Shown here: positions 33,426 through 44,199 of the stretch, one piece after another
Layout of the letters: each line of letters begins with the position of its first letter
How positions within the stretch are numbered: position 1 is the first letter of the stretch
From: Symbiodinium microadriaticum
Lineage: Eukaryota; Sar; Dinophyceae; Suessiales; Symbiodiniaceae
Reading direction: 5' to 3'
DNA length: 64,000 nt
NCBI GenBank assembly: GCA_001939145.1
Contig: LSRX01001553.1
Span: 1-64,000 of the forward strand
The notes under the pieces: generated by a model
Databases searched by the model: none
What the model was told of the DNA's origin: nothing
What the model saw: only the letters and a program-made list of their open reading frames with translations
Translations under genes and position numbers: made by a program

Positions 33426-34091
33426 GGCAGATCGTTAGAGTGGACAGATCGGCAGTGCACGTCCATCTACCTATATATGGAAAGAGATGGCTTGGATGAC
33501 CGTGTCACACAAGGCTCGACGAGCCTTTTCTGGATTCGGCTGATTAGAAGTATCAACAAACTAAGGTTTCGGCCTGAAGTCAGGCGATGTACTGCAAAGC
33601 CTAACAAAAAGCGTGAGGACCCCAGGCCTCTGTTCAAAAGGCGGCCCAAGCTCTGCATCTCCTTGCACTGGCGGCTTTCACTCCGTCGCAGTCTGCGATC
33701 TGGCCCCGGCCTGTGTTCGGACCCGATCGAGCTGAGCAGCAATCCCTTCCGCAAGCACCTGAACGAGAACAGACTCCCCAATCAAAACACTTGACTTGAG
33801 TGTGCTTGGAATTACATGCGAGGTGTTTCATGCCACGAGGTGTCAACTGCACTGAAGTAGAACCAACGTTGGCTGGCCTTGATGACTTGCATCGGGTTGT
33901 TGGTTGGCACCATCATGAACCCCTGGTCGCCAGTCACACTCGCTAGCTTGCAGAGACTCTCCTCCCTAGTCCGTGAAACCTATGGGAGAGAATAGTTGCA
34001 ACGTGCAGCCGTACATAGCCGTACCACGGTGTCTTCTGATTGGTTTGGGCTTCAAACAGCACACCTTTGAAATTTGTGAAATGTACCCAAC
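33426..34091. other. unresolved coding potential
   Basis: The plus frame 33399-33794 is basic (LRFRPEVRRCTAKPNKKRED). The minus strand has VQGDAELGPPFEQRPGVLTL. Neither is anchored by good splice sites. Confidence 0.35.
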
Positions 34092-35221
34092 CTTCAGCAG
34101 ATGCACGAGGGCGTTCACATCCAGCTCCTGCGAGCGTGCTTTTGCACTTGCCGCACAGCCTTTGAACGAGAAGAGAAATGCGAGTGTCCGATAGGGCATG
34201 AGCCGTCTGCGCCTCTGAGCGCAAGTACCGTCTAGATGGGGCTGGGGTCGGGATGCTGTCGGGGCAGAGCAGTCGACTTCTTGGGCCGTTGAACCCGAAT
34301 GTCATCGAATCCCACACAGCCTGAAGGCGCCCGAGGACTTCTTTGCCAGCGCACTCCACCAGAGTATCGGATCCGTTCACCGGAACCTCGACAGGAGAGA
34401 GCGCGTCGGATGCACTGCAAAACGGATATCGAGAGCTTCGTTTCTTCGCGGTCTCTGCCTGGTAGGCCCACCAGTCATAGGAGACCAGCTGTCTTCCAGA
34501 TTCGGCTTTGGGTGACCGTTTATGGGCAGATGCCTGGCCTGCCTGTAGTGCTTGCAGTCTTTAGTCCCTGCTCGTCGCAATTCTCTGGTCAGCCCATCTG
34601 ACGCTGAGATCATTGCAGTGTGTTCCCGGCAACCGAAAGATGCAGGGATGTCTCGAGGCTCTGTGCTTCTTCGCTGTCTGGGCTTGCGTTGCTTTACTGC
34701 GGAAGCATCAAAGACTTCTTCTTCCGACGCCCTCTGAATCTTGCAACATTCAATCACAAGGCCGCGGCCATCGCGTACGCACTGACCTCAGCCCGGCTCA
34801 GCCCGGTTTCCAAGTCCAGGGCAAACAAAGCTGTTCTCCAGCTTGGACCGGGGCCGAGTTGGCTAGGGACTGCTCGGAAAACTCCCGCATCCGTGCGACC
34901 ACCCAGGGCCTTTGAAAGCCAAGCCATGCCAGAAAGGTGCCTGACTACATGATAGAAGCGAAGAGCATCTGGCAGGTCTACCTGCGCTCTGGCTGAGCTA
35001 ACGGCAAACAGGCATGGAAAAAGTCCAAGACCTGCTTTGTCTGGAGTGGGCCACAAGGATCCATACGCTCTAATCCCACAGCTTTCAACTCTGACTTTTG
35101 CTCACTCTCATTTCTTCGTCTCTTCTCAGACGCCAGGCCTCTGGACTGAAGCTCTCGAGGGTGGCCGGAGCCGGTGCCAGTTCGTCTGAGTTCCCGACAG
35201 CCTCCCGTACAGCTTTTGACT
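34092..35221 (-). CDS. five-exon gene candidate, unknown protein
   Basis: Best-supported gene in the window. Exon candidates in order are 35221-35106, 34981-34787, 34733-34543, about 34414-34213, and 34159-34092. They include DELAPAPATLESFSPEAWR, VDLPDALRFYHVVRHLSGMA, RASEEEVFDASAVKQRKPR, ASDALSPVEVPVNGSDTLVE and SQELDVNALVHLLK. The first donor is AGA|GTGAGC in phase 0 and joins GCGCAG|GTA in phase 0. The 65-codon exon 2 ends GAG|GTCAGT, joins ATTCAG|AGG after a 53-bp intron, and exon 3 ends phase 2 at a GC donor that joins TTTTGCAG|T in phase. All four large exons have purine-first codons of 57-71 %. No family is recognised. Both gene ends are open, and the last intron is not resolved. Confidence 0.6.
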
Positions 35222-35474
35222 CCCAGCAGCCCAGCATCAACCAAATGCCAGAAAAAAAGTTGCAAGTAAGCATTCAAAAACCCGAAACGAGAGGTTACCA
35301 CCTACTCCTTAGGTCCCTCTTTTTGGAGGCCTGGGTCGCTGCGCTGACTGAGACATGGTGCGCCTTGGCACTGGCCAGGAGAGTCGAAGACACTTCCTGG
35401 CAGCTCTCAGTATTAAATTCCTCCAGCAATAATTATATTTGTTTATTAAATTGCATAATATTGTTATTATCATG
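35222..35474. other. no supportable gene
   Basis: This stretch would lie upstream of the minus-strand gene. No TATA-like or other promoter element is evident. Confidence 0.4.
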
Positions 35475-35533
35475 ACTAGTAGTAGTAGTCGTCGTCGTCG
35501 TCGTAGTAGTAGTAGTAGTAGTACTAGTAGTAC

Positions 35534-35583
<50 letters not shown>

Positions 35584-35735
35584 CTAGTAGTANNNNNNNN
35601 NNNNNNNNNNNNNNNNNNNNNNNNNNNNNNNNNNNNNNNNNNNNNNNNNNNNNNNNNNNNNNNNNNNNNNNNNNNNNNNNNNNNNNNNNNNNNNNNNNNN
35701 NNNNNNNNNNNNNNNNNTAGTAGTACTAGTAGTAC

Positions 35736-35800
<65 letters not shown>
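35475..35800. repeat. (AGT)n triplet array interrupted by assembly gap
   Basis: AGT units with a CGT block and ACTAGT interruptions flank 125 N (35593-35717). True array length is unknown. Confidence 0.97.
35593..35717. other. assembly gap, 125 N
   Basis: A run of N inside the AGT array. Confidence 1.
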
Positions 35801-35802
<2 letters not shown>

Positions 35803-35990
35803 TGTGTTATCATCACTATTACTATTCTTGATATATTCATAATACTATTATCATTATTGTTATTCTTGTTGTTATTGTTTTTATTGTTGTTATTATCATT
35901 AGTATTGATAATTTCTATTCTTATTCTTATTATTGTTATTACTATTGGATATATTATGTATGTATGTGTGTGTGTATATATATATATGAG

Positions 35991-36040
<50 letters not shown>

Positions 36041-36068
36041 ATTATGTGTATATATATATATGTATATA
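35801..36068. repeat. ATT/GTT-rich degenerate tract then (TA)n with GTGT
   Basis: Imperfect TTATTG/TTATTC triplets pass into TATG, GTGTGT and long TA runs. Confidence 0.93.
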
Positions 36069-36984
36069 AGGTGTTCCATACTTTGGGGGATCGCCGGAAC
36101 GGAACCTCTCGGGCTCTGGGGCGGGCAACTCAACGGCCAGGCCTGCGGCTTGAAGCTTTGGAGCTGCTTCGTGCAAAGCGGTAGGAAGGACAACCTCGTG
36201 GTGGGAGCCCCAAACCCAAAAAGGCAAGGAAGAACAGAAGAAAGGATCCATTTTGGCTTCGTGAGAGTCGCATCCTACGAGGATCGGGGTGCTTTGCCTC
36301 TGGTCTGGGGACACGAAGAGTCTAAGGCTCATTCCGACATACCCCGACCACATCTGAACGAAGCATAACACGCAGCTCAGTAGCACCGTCTGCTGCGTGA
36401 GTGCATGCTTTGGCCTGGCCGATGCCATGAGATCTCAAACGACAGGGCGGAAACAAAAGGTTTAGGACACATGAAGCCGCAGCCTGCGAAACCAGTAATG
36501 ATGCAGCATGTCAAACACACTGCAGTCCCGGCAATGCCCTGCGCGCCTCACGCGTGCAAAGGCCCAGAGGATGTTCGCCAAATGCTGCGACTGCAAGTCC
36601 TGCAGAACAGAAGGAGTCCGACACTCGGCTCTGCAAACTTTTCAACTTGGGATGCCTCACCCGCATGTGCAGGGCCCCCGTATGTTGACAATCGAAACTC
36701 GATCAGTCATATCAGATGCTGCACGGCAGTCCATTCGTTGAGCGACCACGGCAGCTCTTGCATAGAAAGCCTCTCTTGGAGCAATGGGCCGTGTTGGCAG
36801 AAGCATGGTCACGCTCCTTCACCTAGCAAAGCCTCTTGCAATGTGCACAGGCAACAACGTGTCAACTGCTAAGCCTGCTCCTACCAGCGTGGCCTCGTGG
36901 AAGAAGCTGTTGGTTGCAAAACCCCACAGCATGTTCGAGATCTCCTCGAACTCTGCAGGCATCTTCAAGTTCGATATCTATTAT
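36069..36984. other. ORFs of uncertain strand
   Basis: The plus frame to a stop at 36368 reads FGFVRVASYEDRGALPLVWG with moderate codon bias. The opposite minus frame reads LPTALHEAAPKLQAAGLAVE. 36405-36872 plus (155 codons, Cys/Ser-rich) lacks other evidence. Confidence 0.35.
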
Positions 36985-37150
36985 CTAGGCTACCTCTCCT
37001 CCAACTGAAACATCTTCTGTCTCCTGTGGCTTGAACTCTTCGAGTCGGCGAAGAGCCTGCTCCGCCAACTCGTTGAACCTTTTGGGGGCCGGGCTCTTCG
37101 ACTCTTCGACGCGTCCGTCTCTACGCCCAGCGGCTCTACATCTCTCTTCA
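36985..37150 (-). CDS. C-terminal exon candidate, charged helical
   Basis: The minus strand reads RVEESKSPAPKRFNELAEQA, continues LRRLEEFKPQETEDVSVGGEVA and ends in TAG at 36985. Charge pattern, Glu/Arg composition and purine-first bias are typical coding features, and the plus strand reads as a Ser/Leu-rich shadow. A second minus frame just upstream (MSGPRSVGLAEAEKPPGTTV) also looks coding, so a short intron or frameshift lies between. Family unknown. Confidence 0.5.
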
Positions 37151-38480
37151 CTACGGTCGTCCCGGGCGGTTTTTCAGCTTCAGCCAAACCTACGCTTCTC
37201 GGGCCCGACATGCAGAAGGGCCTTCTATACCAAAGCGGATCCTGTGCAAAACCTGGGGCCAGAACAGAGCATCATCGTGAAAATCTGCTGTGCCGAAGGC
37301 CCAGGCCTGAAGAGAGGCACGGCTTCGAACGCCATCCTTCCCTCTGTAACCAGAGGCTGCTAGCACGTCACAAGGTTGCTTCCAGCATGTGCTTGCAGTC
37401 TGCATCCTTATCAAAAGATCTTGCAGTTTGCAGAACATCCACGAGGTGCAGGAGTCTTCCTGAAGGTGCAATAGGACTTCTGAACCTGACAAAGAGTCAA
37501 AGACATCAACAGAACAAGAACAGCTCCAAGGTGCCGGCCGTGTTGGCCATTTCCTGCAACTCGCAAGACCCAGGCAGAAGTCAACGCCGCTTCTCAAGAA
37601 AGGCCCAAAGCACAAACGCACGTAAGAACGAACAGGCGTACACCGTGCCAGTAGTTTCCTCCATAGCTCACCGTCTTCACAATCTCAACACCACGCAGTC
37701 CCAAACCGAAGAAGCAGAAATATCCAGCTGGGAGTCCAAAGTTCCACGAGTTGCAACATGATGCGAGATGCAAACAGTGCAACCGTGCCTCTGATGCAGA
37801 AAACCCACCAGAAACCAAGACGGAGGAGTGAGCGAAGGGAAAGGGAGGGGGAGAGGGAGGGGGGAACTTCCTCCAGACACTGGGGGTCATGCGCGCTTGC
37901 ACTGCCGAAAACCGCTTGATGCCGCAAAAACCCAAGCGCAAGCCAGACGTCAGAGAATTCTCGCAATTGGTGGGCCTGGCAGTTGGCTCCAGCAGCAGCA
38001 GGTAACATGGCTGCAGCCATGCTGCGGAAAAGGCGCGCATGTCGCTGCCTCGGCGGCAGCGTTGCTGCAAGGTGATTATGACGCTTAGCAATCAAGCTGC
38101 GTATACATGCATGTACAATCATGATTCTGCCCACTCCTGACTGATAAACCCACACACACACACACACACACACTTTTGTCTCCATGCCTGCACCCCTGCC
38201 AACATCTTGGTACAAGCTTGCATGCATAACCCTATTTATACATGCACCGATCCATCCGGTCCGCCCATCCATCCAACGATCCATCTATGCATGCATGCAG
38301 GCAAGCAAGCATCTGGCAGCCCTCTGTGATGGGAACGAGCACCAGGCTTGGCAAGCGTGCATGGCTTGGCATCATGGGGGAGATGTACATGTAAGTGTTT
38401 CAATCCGCAGACGCGATTTGCACCCTCACCTGGCTCTAATGTTCAACGCATGACTTAGGTGATCGGTCCCCCAACCACCA
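37151..38480. other. no resolved gene; short simple repeats
   Basis: A purine-rich GGGAG tract lies at 37838-37864. (CA)n lies at 38152-38172 and CATC/CATG words at 38240-38300. Long frames (37210-37761 plus, 37594-38284 minus) overlap with no deciding evidence. Confidence 0.4.
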
Positions 38481-38487
38481 CTGCGAG

Positions 38488-38830
38488 CTAGAGATTCTCT
38501 GCTGTTTCATCATCATCGTGCACCTGTACGATCTCCAAGGTGCTAATTGCGCACATGTGCCACAGTCGCCTCATCGTGAAATTTGAGGTGCTGACCTTGA
38601 CGTGGCAAAAGCCCATGCTGTTGTGGCCAAACATCGAAATCCAAACCTGCCAGGAGACAACTGCAAGAACAACCACAATCCAGCAAACCATTGACCCAAT
38701 GTACTAGGGGCCAGCCGTTGACTGCCCAGTAGATCCAAAGAGGACAGATAACGGCAAGAGGACTTGCAAATTTCGGCGTCTGTGTGGGCAACATCGGCGT
38801 TCCTGACCCTAATTCCTTCCGAAGAGGAGG
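38488..38830 (-). CDS. hydrophobic exon candidates, possible membrane protein
   Basis: After CCCACACAG the minus strand reads PLAVICPLWIYWAVNGWPL. Further on, after CTGGCAG, it reads VWISMFGHNSMGFCHVK ending at an AAG|GTCAGC donor. Trp- and Ile-rich segments suggest membrane helices. Three minus frames overlap here, so the exact exons are uncertain. Confidence 0.3.
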
Positions 38831-39023
38831 TCTCTAAAGCTGTAAACCACCACGCAGGCAAACACCCGAAAAAGAAGTGTCATCAATTCGACTAAGGAGC
38901 TCCTTGACGTTGTTGTGTATGTGCGTCGCGGCCTCAAGTGGGCTGCAGGCAGCGATCAGGTCTGCAACAGTCACCCGTGTCACAACGAGACTGACAAGAC
39001 TGCAACGGACCCGTGCCGCTCGC

Positions 39024-39575
39024 TCACATCTGCGGGGATTGTTTATGTCTTGGTCCACTCCATGCGCGGGGCTGGGCGGTTGACAAACAAGGACGAATTA
39101 GAAGTCTTGGCATGTCCAGGAAATAAAGGAGATCGGCCTCAGAGCCTAAGTCCCAGAATTCGCACCAGGATAGTTCAAGTTGAGCGCGCTGCAGCATAGA
39201 AAACAGCCTTGTCCACAGGTGCTGCATCCTTCCGGATAGGGCCAGTCTTTCCGAGCATGTAAACTGCTGCTCCAGCGACAGCTCTAAACCAGCCAGACCG
39301 GGCGATGGGGATGAAGCAGGTCTATCATGATCGCGGCTGAGGCGTCTCCGAGAGAATTCTGCCGCATCGGCAGAGTGCGAGAGTCTGTCCTCCATCGAGC
39401 CGAGCTTCGCTAGGGCCCACAACGTGGTTGAGAGCTCGAAGCTTTTGAATTGGGCCTGCACCGCCCATAGCACCCCTGCAAGGCAGCCTAGAAACAGTCT
39501 GTGGTGAGAAGTGTCTACAGTGCAAGGGCGAACTGCTGCATGCCAACAAGTAAGTGCCGGAATTGCAGTATTCAC
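39024..39575 (-). CDS. OPR/RAP-family-like protein, partial
   Basis: This 183-codon frame is the longest minus-strand ORF outside the repeats. Residues 40-60 read AQFKSFELSTTLWALAKLG and match the F-x-LSxTLWAxAKLG signature of OPR-type repeats, which fold as paired helices and bind organelle RNA in RAP-domain proteins. A diverged second copy is seen near residues 135-155 (QLELSWCEFWDLGSEADLL). An acceptor GCGGTGCAG|G precedes the first motif, so the exon may start there rather than at 39575. No plus ORF of note overlaps. The C-terminal RAP domain itself is not visible. Confidence 0.5.
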   Translation of the reverse strand: MNTAIPALTCWHAAVRPCTVDTSHHRLFLGCLAGVLWAVQAQFKSFELSTTLWALAKLGSMEDRLSHSADAAEFSRRRLSRDHDRPASSPSPGLAGLELSLEQQFTCSERLALSGRMQHLWTRLFSMLQRAQLELSWCEFWDLGSEADLLYFLDMPRLLIRPCLSTAQPRAWSGPRHKQSPQM

Positions 39576-42529
39576 TTTGCCGAATCTGCTGCGGAAGCTG
39601 TGCGATAGGTCACAGCTCCGTTCAAATTGTCAAAGGCTCTGAACGGTCATAACCACCACGGTGGGCATTAGAGCTTTGACGGTCTGTCATCTACTCAGGC
39701 GTCCACTTGTTCCTCCATGTTTCTTATGGGTTGTGCTTTACCCTCTGCTTGCTTGCAAGCTGGCTTCACGGATTGCAAAGGCATGGCTCCCTTGCCGAAA
39801 CCTGTTCTCGTTCCTACCACTCCGGCCGTCGAGCAGTAAACCAGTGGCTAGTCCAGCAGGAACTACAGCGGGAGACGCCCACACTCCGTACCATACCAAA
39901 CAAGTGCTGCCGCAAAAAACTATCTTCTTGCCGAACGGCTAGTCCCTCATCTTTCTTCTGGTCAACTGGGGTACAGGCAGTGACATCTGCATGTTATGTT
40001 CGTCTCTGGCTTTGTTCCTCTTCGTTCTGAAACATGAGTCCACCTGACACCCCAACACAACGGAAGACACTATAAATAAACCAACAAAGCTCTCCAGGCA
40101 GTGCTCTGCATCTCCCTCGCTCTCTCTGTCCCGATTTCAAGCTTCCTTGGCCAACGGGAACACAGCACTCTCATGATTACCGAGATTCACAAGCACTCCG
40201 AGGGCGACACCATATTGGATATACACACCAGGGATATTACCTGGCGCTGTGCGGGCTTTTTGGGAAGGCTGCGTCAGCCGTCAGCCTTTCTCGGAGGGAC
40301 TTTTCTCCGACTCACTCGAGGTTGGCAGCACGATGAGCACTCTTAACTCTTAACAACATACGAGAGCTTTAAGATTTGCATGAGCCACAGCGGTTTCAGG
40401 AGATCTCTGTGCACTATAGGTGTCCATCTGCAGTCGTCGCCTAGTCTCATGCACCCCTGCTATTTTCCCAGAGAAAACGATGCCCTCTGAGGCCCCTGCC
40501 TGCAGAAGAGGCCTGGCGCAAAAGAGAGGCCGCGGTTTAGGCTTTAGGCTTAGGGTTCATCGTTTCAGATAATCGAGACCACGCGTGAGAGCTCAGACTT
40601 GCAAAACCGGATTCGTCACAGCCCAGAAGGACTTAGGCATGGAACAGCATGAACTTCTGGCAGCGCATGCCTTCAGACGCGAGATTTCCTACTTTGATCC
40701 GTGGCGGCGTGCCTATGAACGATCCTCAGGGTGGCCAACGACCAGACCACCTTTGAGCTTGTTCATTTCGTGTCCCTGCTTCCGCCTATTTCGACTGTAA
40801 ATGTGTCCAGCTGCACATCTTAATGCTGCTCTAGCAGCTCTGGCATGCATGCTCTGCAAAACACGCCAACCCGGAAAGCATGGCAACAAAGTCCCTCTCA
40901 GCAGGGCTTCTATATCCACTGTTGTCTCAGATCCGGACATTGCTCACAGACTGCGGCTGCACTTCTGTGGCTTCCACGACATTCAACCTTTCTTGCAGGG
41001 TATCCTATGACTGCTTCGCGAACCGCTTCAAGCCTGCCCACCAGCACCGATAAGCTCGGCGGACTTTGAAAGCCAGGCAACGCTGTACAGACGCTGTTGA
41101 GCAGCGTGTTCAAAGAAGGATTTTTCCGCAGCTGCGCCTGACGAGTGCGAAGGCAGTTGACCCGCAGAGCTCAAGGTCTCGCAGGTAGCTGCTCACAGTG
41201 AGTTCGCCTGCCCTGTATTAATGTCGAACGAATGCACTGAACATAGGTCAATCGTCCATCATCTGGTTGGGGCTAGTCGGAAAAATGGTTGGCTACGGGT
41301 ATGGGTAGAGGTTGGGAAAGCCGTCGGGCTGTTTATCCTCCCTTCAAGACCGAAACACAACACAGATGCAGGCCACCTGCTGCCATGGATCTGACCCTGC
41401 GATTTTGGCCACGCGGTGGATTGCCGTGGACAGGTTGACAAGATTCATCTGGGGCCTGCCAGACACAAATCTGCAATAATCCCAGTGCCCCATTTACAAT
41501 GGAGCTGGAAACAGCCTCACTGTCACGAACGCACTAACCATAGGTGTATTCAGCGCCGGACAGATGTTGAATGATCACCGACATCCTTAGCTTGCATATA
41601 CATCTCGGAGATGAAAGGGTTCGCTGCTCAAACACCTGAACCCCCGTTCGGCTCCTAGTACACGGTGTTGGGACGCTCGAAAACCACTGACACCCCTGCC
41701 TGCGGCCAAAGCACAGGTGATGCACATCTTTCCCATCAGATGCTTGGATGATCTGAGAATTAATCCATGGATGTGTGCCTGCAACCAGCCCGCCCCACAC
41801 AATCAGCAAATGGGTGTCAAACGAGACATGATACAATGCCTGTTCGACGTTTCCGGAAACCTTCGAGTGGAGAAAGCCCCGCTTGGTGTGACCAATGGTC
41901 TTGCAACACCACTATGATCGCACAGGCTTCAAGCCACGGCCCCATTCTCGCGGTTGGAATCAACTCATTGAACGCAGAAGCGACGGTTGAATCACCATGG
42001 TCCTGAGGATCGTGCCCCCCCCCCGGAGCTGCAAGGCTCCATGCTCAGACCCGCCCAGTAGCCAGGAGGACTAAGGACTAAATGGACCCTTCCTTCGTGC
42101 AGCCGCTGCATTGCACTATGTGATACCGGCACCCCTGGATCTCCAAGCACTGACCGAACTGTGACAGCCCAAGGCGGCAGGTAAAGCTGCCTCCTCGTCC
42201 TCCCCTGGGCTTGCGACCCGCAGCGCCCTGCCGAAACTGCCGCGTCTTGCTGCAACTTCGAACCCGGACGCAGATTGAGCCTTGCCCTTCCCAGCAGCTT
42301 TGCCGGGAGGGCCCATGATAATCCGAATTCGGCACGCCTCGGAAGCAGACGCCTAAAACGTCTCAGGAAGGCCAAGGACGCACCTCAGAGCTACAGTCGC
42401 CACTCTTCATGCCTGAGGCCGCAACAGTTCAGACTGTTTGTGCTGCAAAACAGCAATGACATTAGATGGATTTGAAACTATACTTCCCTCCAAATGGCCA
42501 CGGCGGCGAAGGCTGCGGGCTGGCAGGGG
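39576..42529. other. no resolved gene; small telomere-like remnant
   Basis: 40535-40557 carries decayed TTTAGGC/TTAGGG words. Frames of 60-127 codons occur on both strands (for example 41992-42375 minus) without clear boundaries. A C10 run lies at 42017-42026. Confidence 0.4.
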
Positions 42530-43339
42530 AAGAGCACGTCACTCAAACCTCTCTGATGCTGGAGGTGTTCTGCCCGAAAAGCTGCCACTTCCGGGCCGAA
42601 GTGAACGCATGGCATGGGATCTACAACACAACGATTACGAGCCACTACAGTACTCCCAGAATTGCACCCACCCATCGAGGACGATGCAAGCGACAAGAAG
42701 CAGACCTTCTCACCGGCCCAAGAAGTTGTCGCCCTAGGACTACACCGCAATCTGTTTTGTAGAAACCGGGGCGTGTTAGGCGCGCATGCTTGCCACTACA
42801 GGATGGAACTATCGAGCGCGATCTTGCAGCATGCACCTCACCTTCCGCCCCCCAAGATCTTCTTAAGGTGCCTAAACGTCGCAATCCAGCCTTGCTCCGC
42901 CCTTATCTGGCAACCCTTGCTGAGAGTGGGACGGTAAGCTCTTATGGACTCCGAACTGAGGGGCTGACGGTTGTGCGGCAGAGCCAGAGCCATCTTACAG
43001 GTTTCTGCTGTTGGGCATGCTTGGGGCCAGCCCTGCAGCTGTCATGCAAGGGGTGTGCTTCTTCCGGGTACCCGCCTTGACATGGATGTTGCTGCGGGGA
43101 GATGCGCAAAGCTCGCAACAGGGCACTCTTTATCTAGCAACTACGTATCACGAAGCCTCCTGTGTCCACCCCTCTGCCTGTCAACATCGACCCTTGTCGC
43201 GCCCGTCCACCACGAGCAAGGAGCGGCTGCTGACAGAAGCCGAACAAATGTTGCTGCCCGAACGTCCTCAGATTCTCCCAGCTTTCCAGAAGCTGTCTTA
43301 GCTCGGAGGCTGGAGAGGCGTGTCGCGCCTGGAATCTGA
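42530..43339 (+). CDS. four-exon plus-strand gene candidate, 3' part
   Basis: Exons: about 42530-42607 (SNLSDAGGVLPEKLPLPGRS, possible GC donor in phase 1); 42651-42724 (LPELHPPIEDDASDKKQTF, phase 2 start, GAA|GTTGTC donor in phase 0); 42802-42933 (after CACTACAG|G, 44 codons, DGTIERDLAACTSPSAPQDL, donor ACG|GTAAGC in phase 0); 43001-43339 (after CATCTTACAG|G, phase 0, 112 residues to TGA). Introns would be 43, 77 and 67 bp. Phases agree at every join. Minus frames are also open at 43134-43452, so the call is not certain. No domain is recognised. Confidence 0.5.
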
Positions 43340-44199
43340 CGAAGCTGAGGGATTGGGAACGACTCAGGCGCACCAAGAGCATTTGACAAATACCTGCCCA
43401 TCCCCCCCAACCCGCATGCAGGATCTAATACGCTCGGATGCTGCCGCTCCAAGCACAGATGTGTTCCAGAACCCCAATGCTTCGAGAAATTCAGCCTCCG
43501 CCAGGCATCGCCGACACTGAGAAGCCGCCTGAAAGTTTTCAGATCCGAGCTGGAGAGCCACCGAGGAGGGATAAATGCCTTTTGGGCTTCTTTGACTAAA
43601 CCTGCAGGAAACCGTCAGGTTGACACCGCGTCCGATAATGGCCCACCCTTCTACTTCTGACCGATGACAAGACTGCGCGGAGATCACCTCCTCGGTAGCG
43701 GTCACGGCCATCAAGAGCCGTCGTGCCTGAAAGCAAAAGGGCTGAGAACAGCTGTGACTCACACCTCTTCGATGGACCGCTTCAGCCTTAAGCCGACGAC
43801 AAGCTACATCCAAGGGCGCTGACCGTCGCGAGTTTGCCACATGGCTGCAAATGATTGACATTGGCGTCGAATTGCCAGCCAGACCCTCCTTCAACCAGAT
43901 CGTTACGGTGGAAACAAGGATTAGAAGTGCAACCAAATTACCAAAGCCTGCAATGGCAAACTTCAGTTTGTCTGCCGTAGCACCAAGGAGAGCAGAACAA
44001 GGCTCTTGTGCTTTGGCTTTCCAGCCATGTCGACCCGGCAGGCGAACACCAGGACTCTACATCGAAGCAGTGACTGTTGCTGAGCGCCAGTGCACTAACA
44101 TGGCCGCGAGCAAAGACCCGACTAAAAACGGGGCTGAGGGGGCACGGAAGTTCTATTGCACGAGGCCCTCTACGAGCAGCGACCCCTGAAGGCGATGCC
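43340..44199. other. ORFs of uncertain strand
   Basis: Plus 43851-44189 starts with ATG and reads MIDIGVELPARPSFNQIVTV, 112 codons to stop, with mild coding bias. Minus 43364-43936 is open for 190 codons. Neither is settled. Confidence 0.35.

Noticed and set aside
36249..36262. CCATTTTGGCTT resembling the 3' half of the spliced leader
   Set aside because: An 11-12 nt match without the 5' half or the terminal CAAG; expected by chance or at best an unprovable relic.
43141..43452. Minus-strand frame with protein-like composition
   Set aside because: The plus-strand exon 43001-43339 explains the region with phase agreement to upstream exons.
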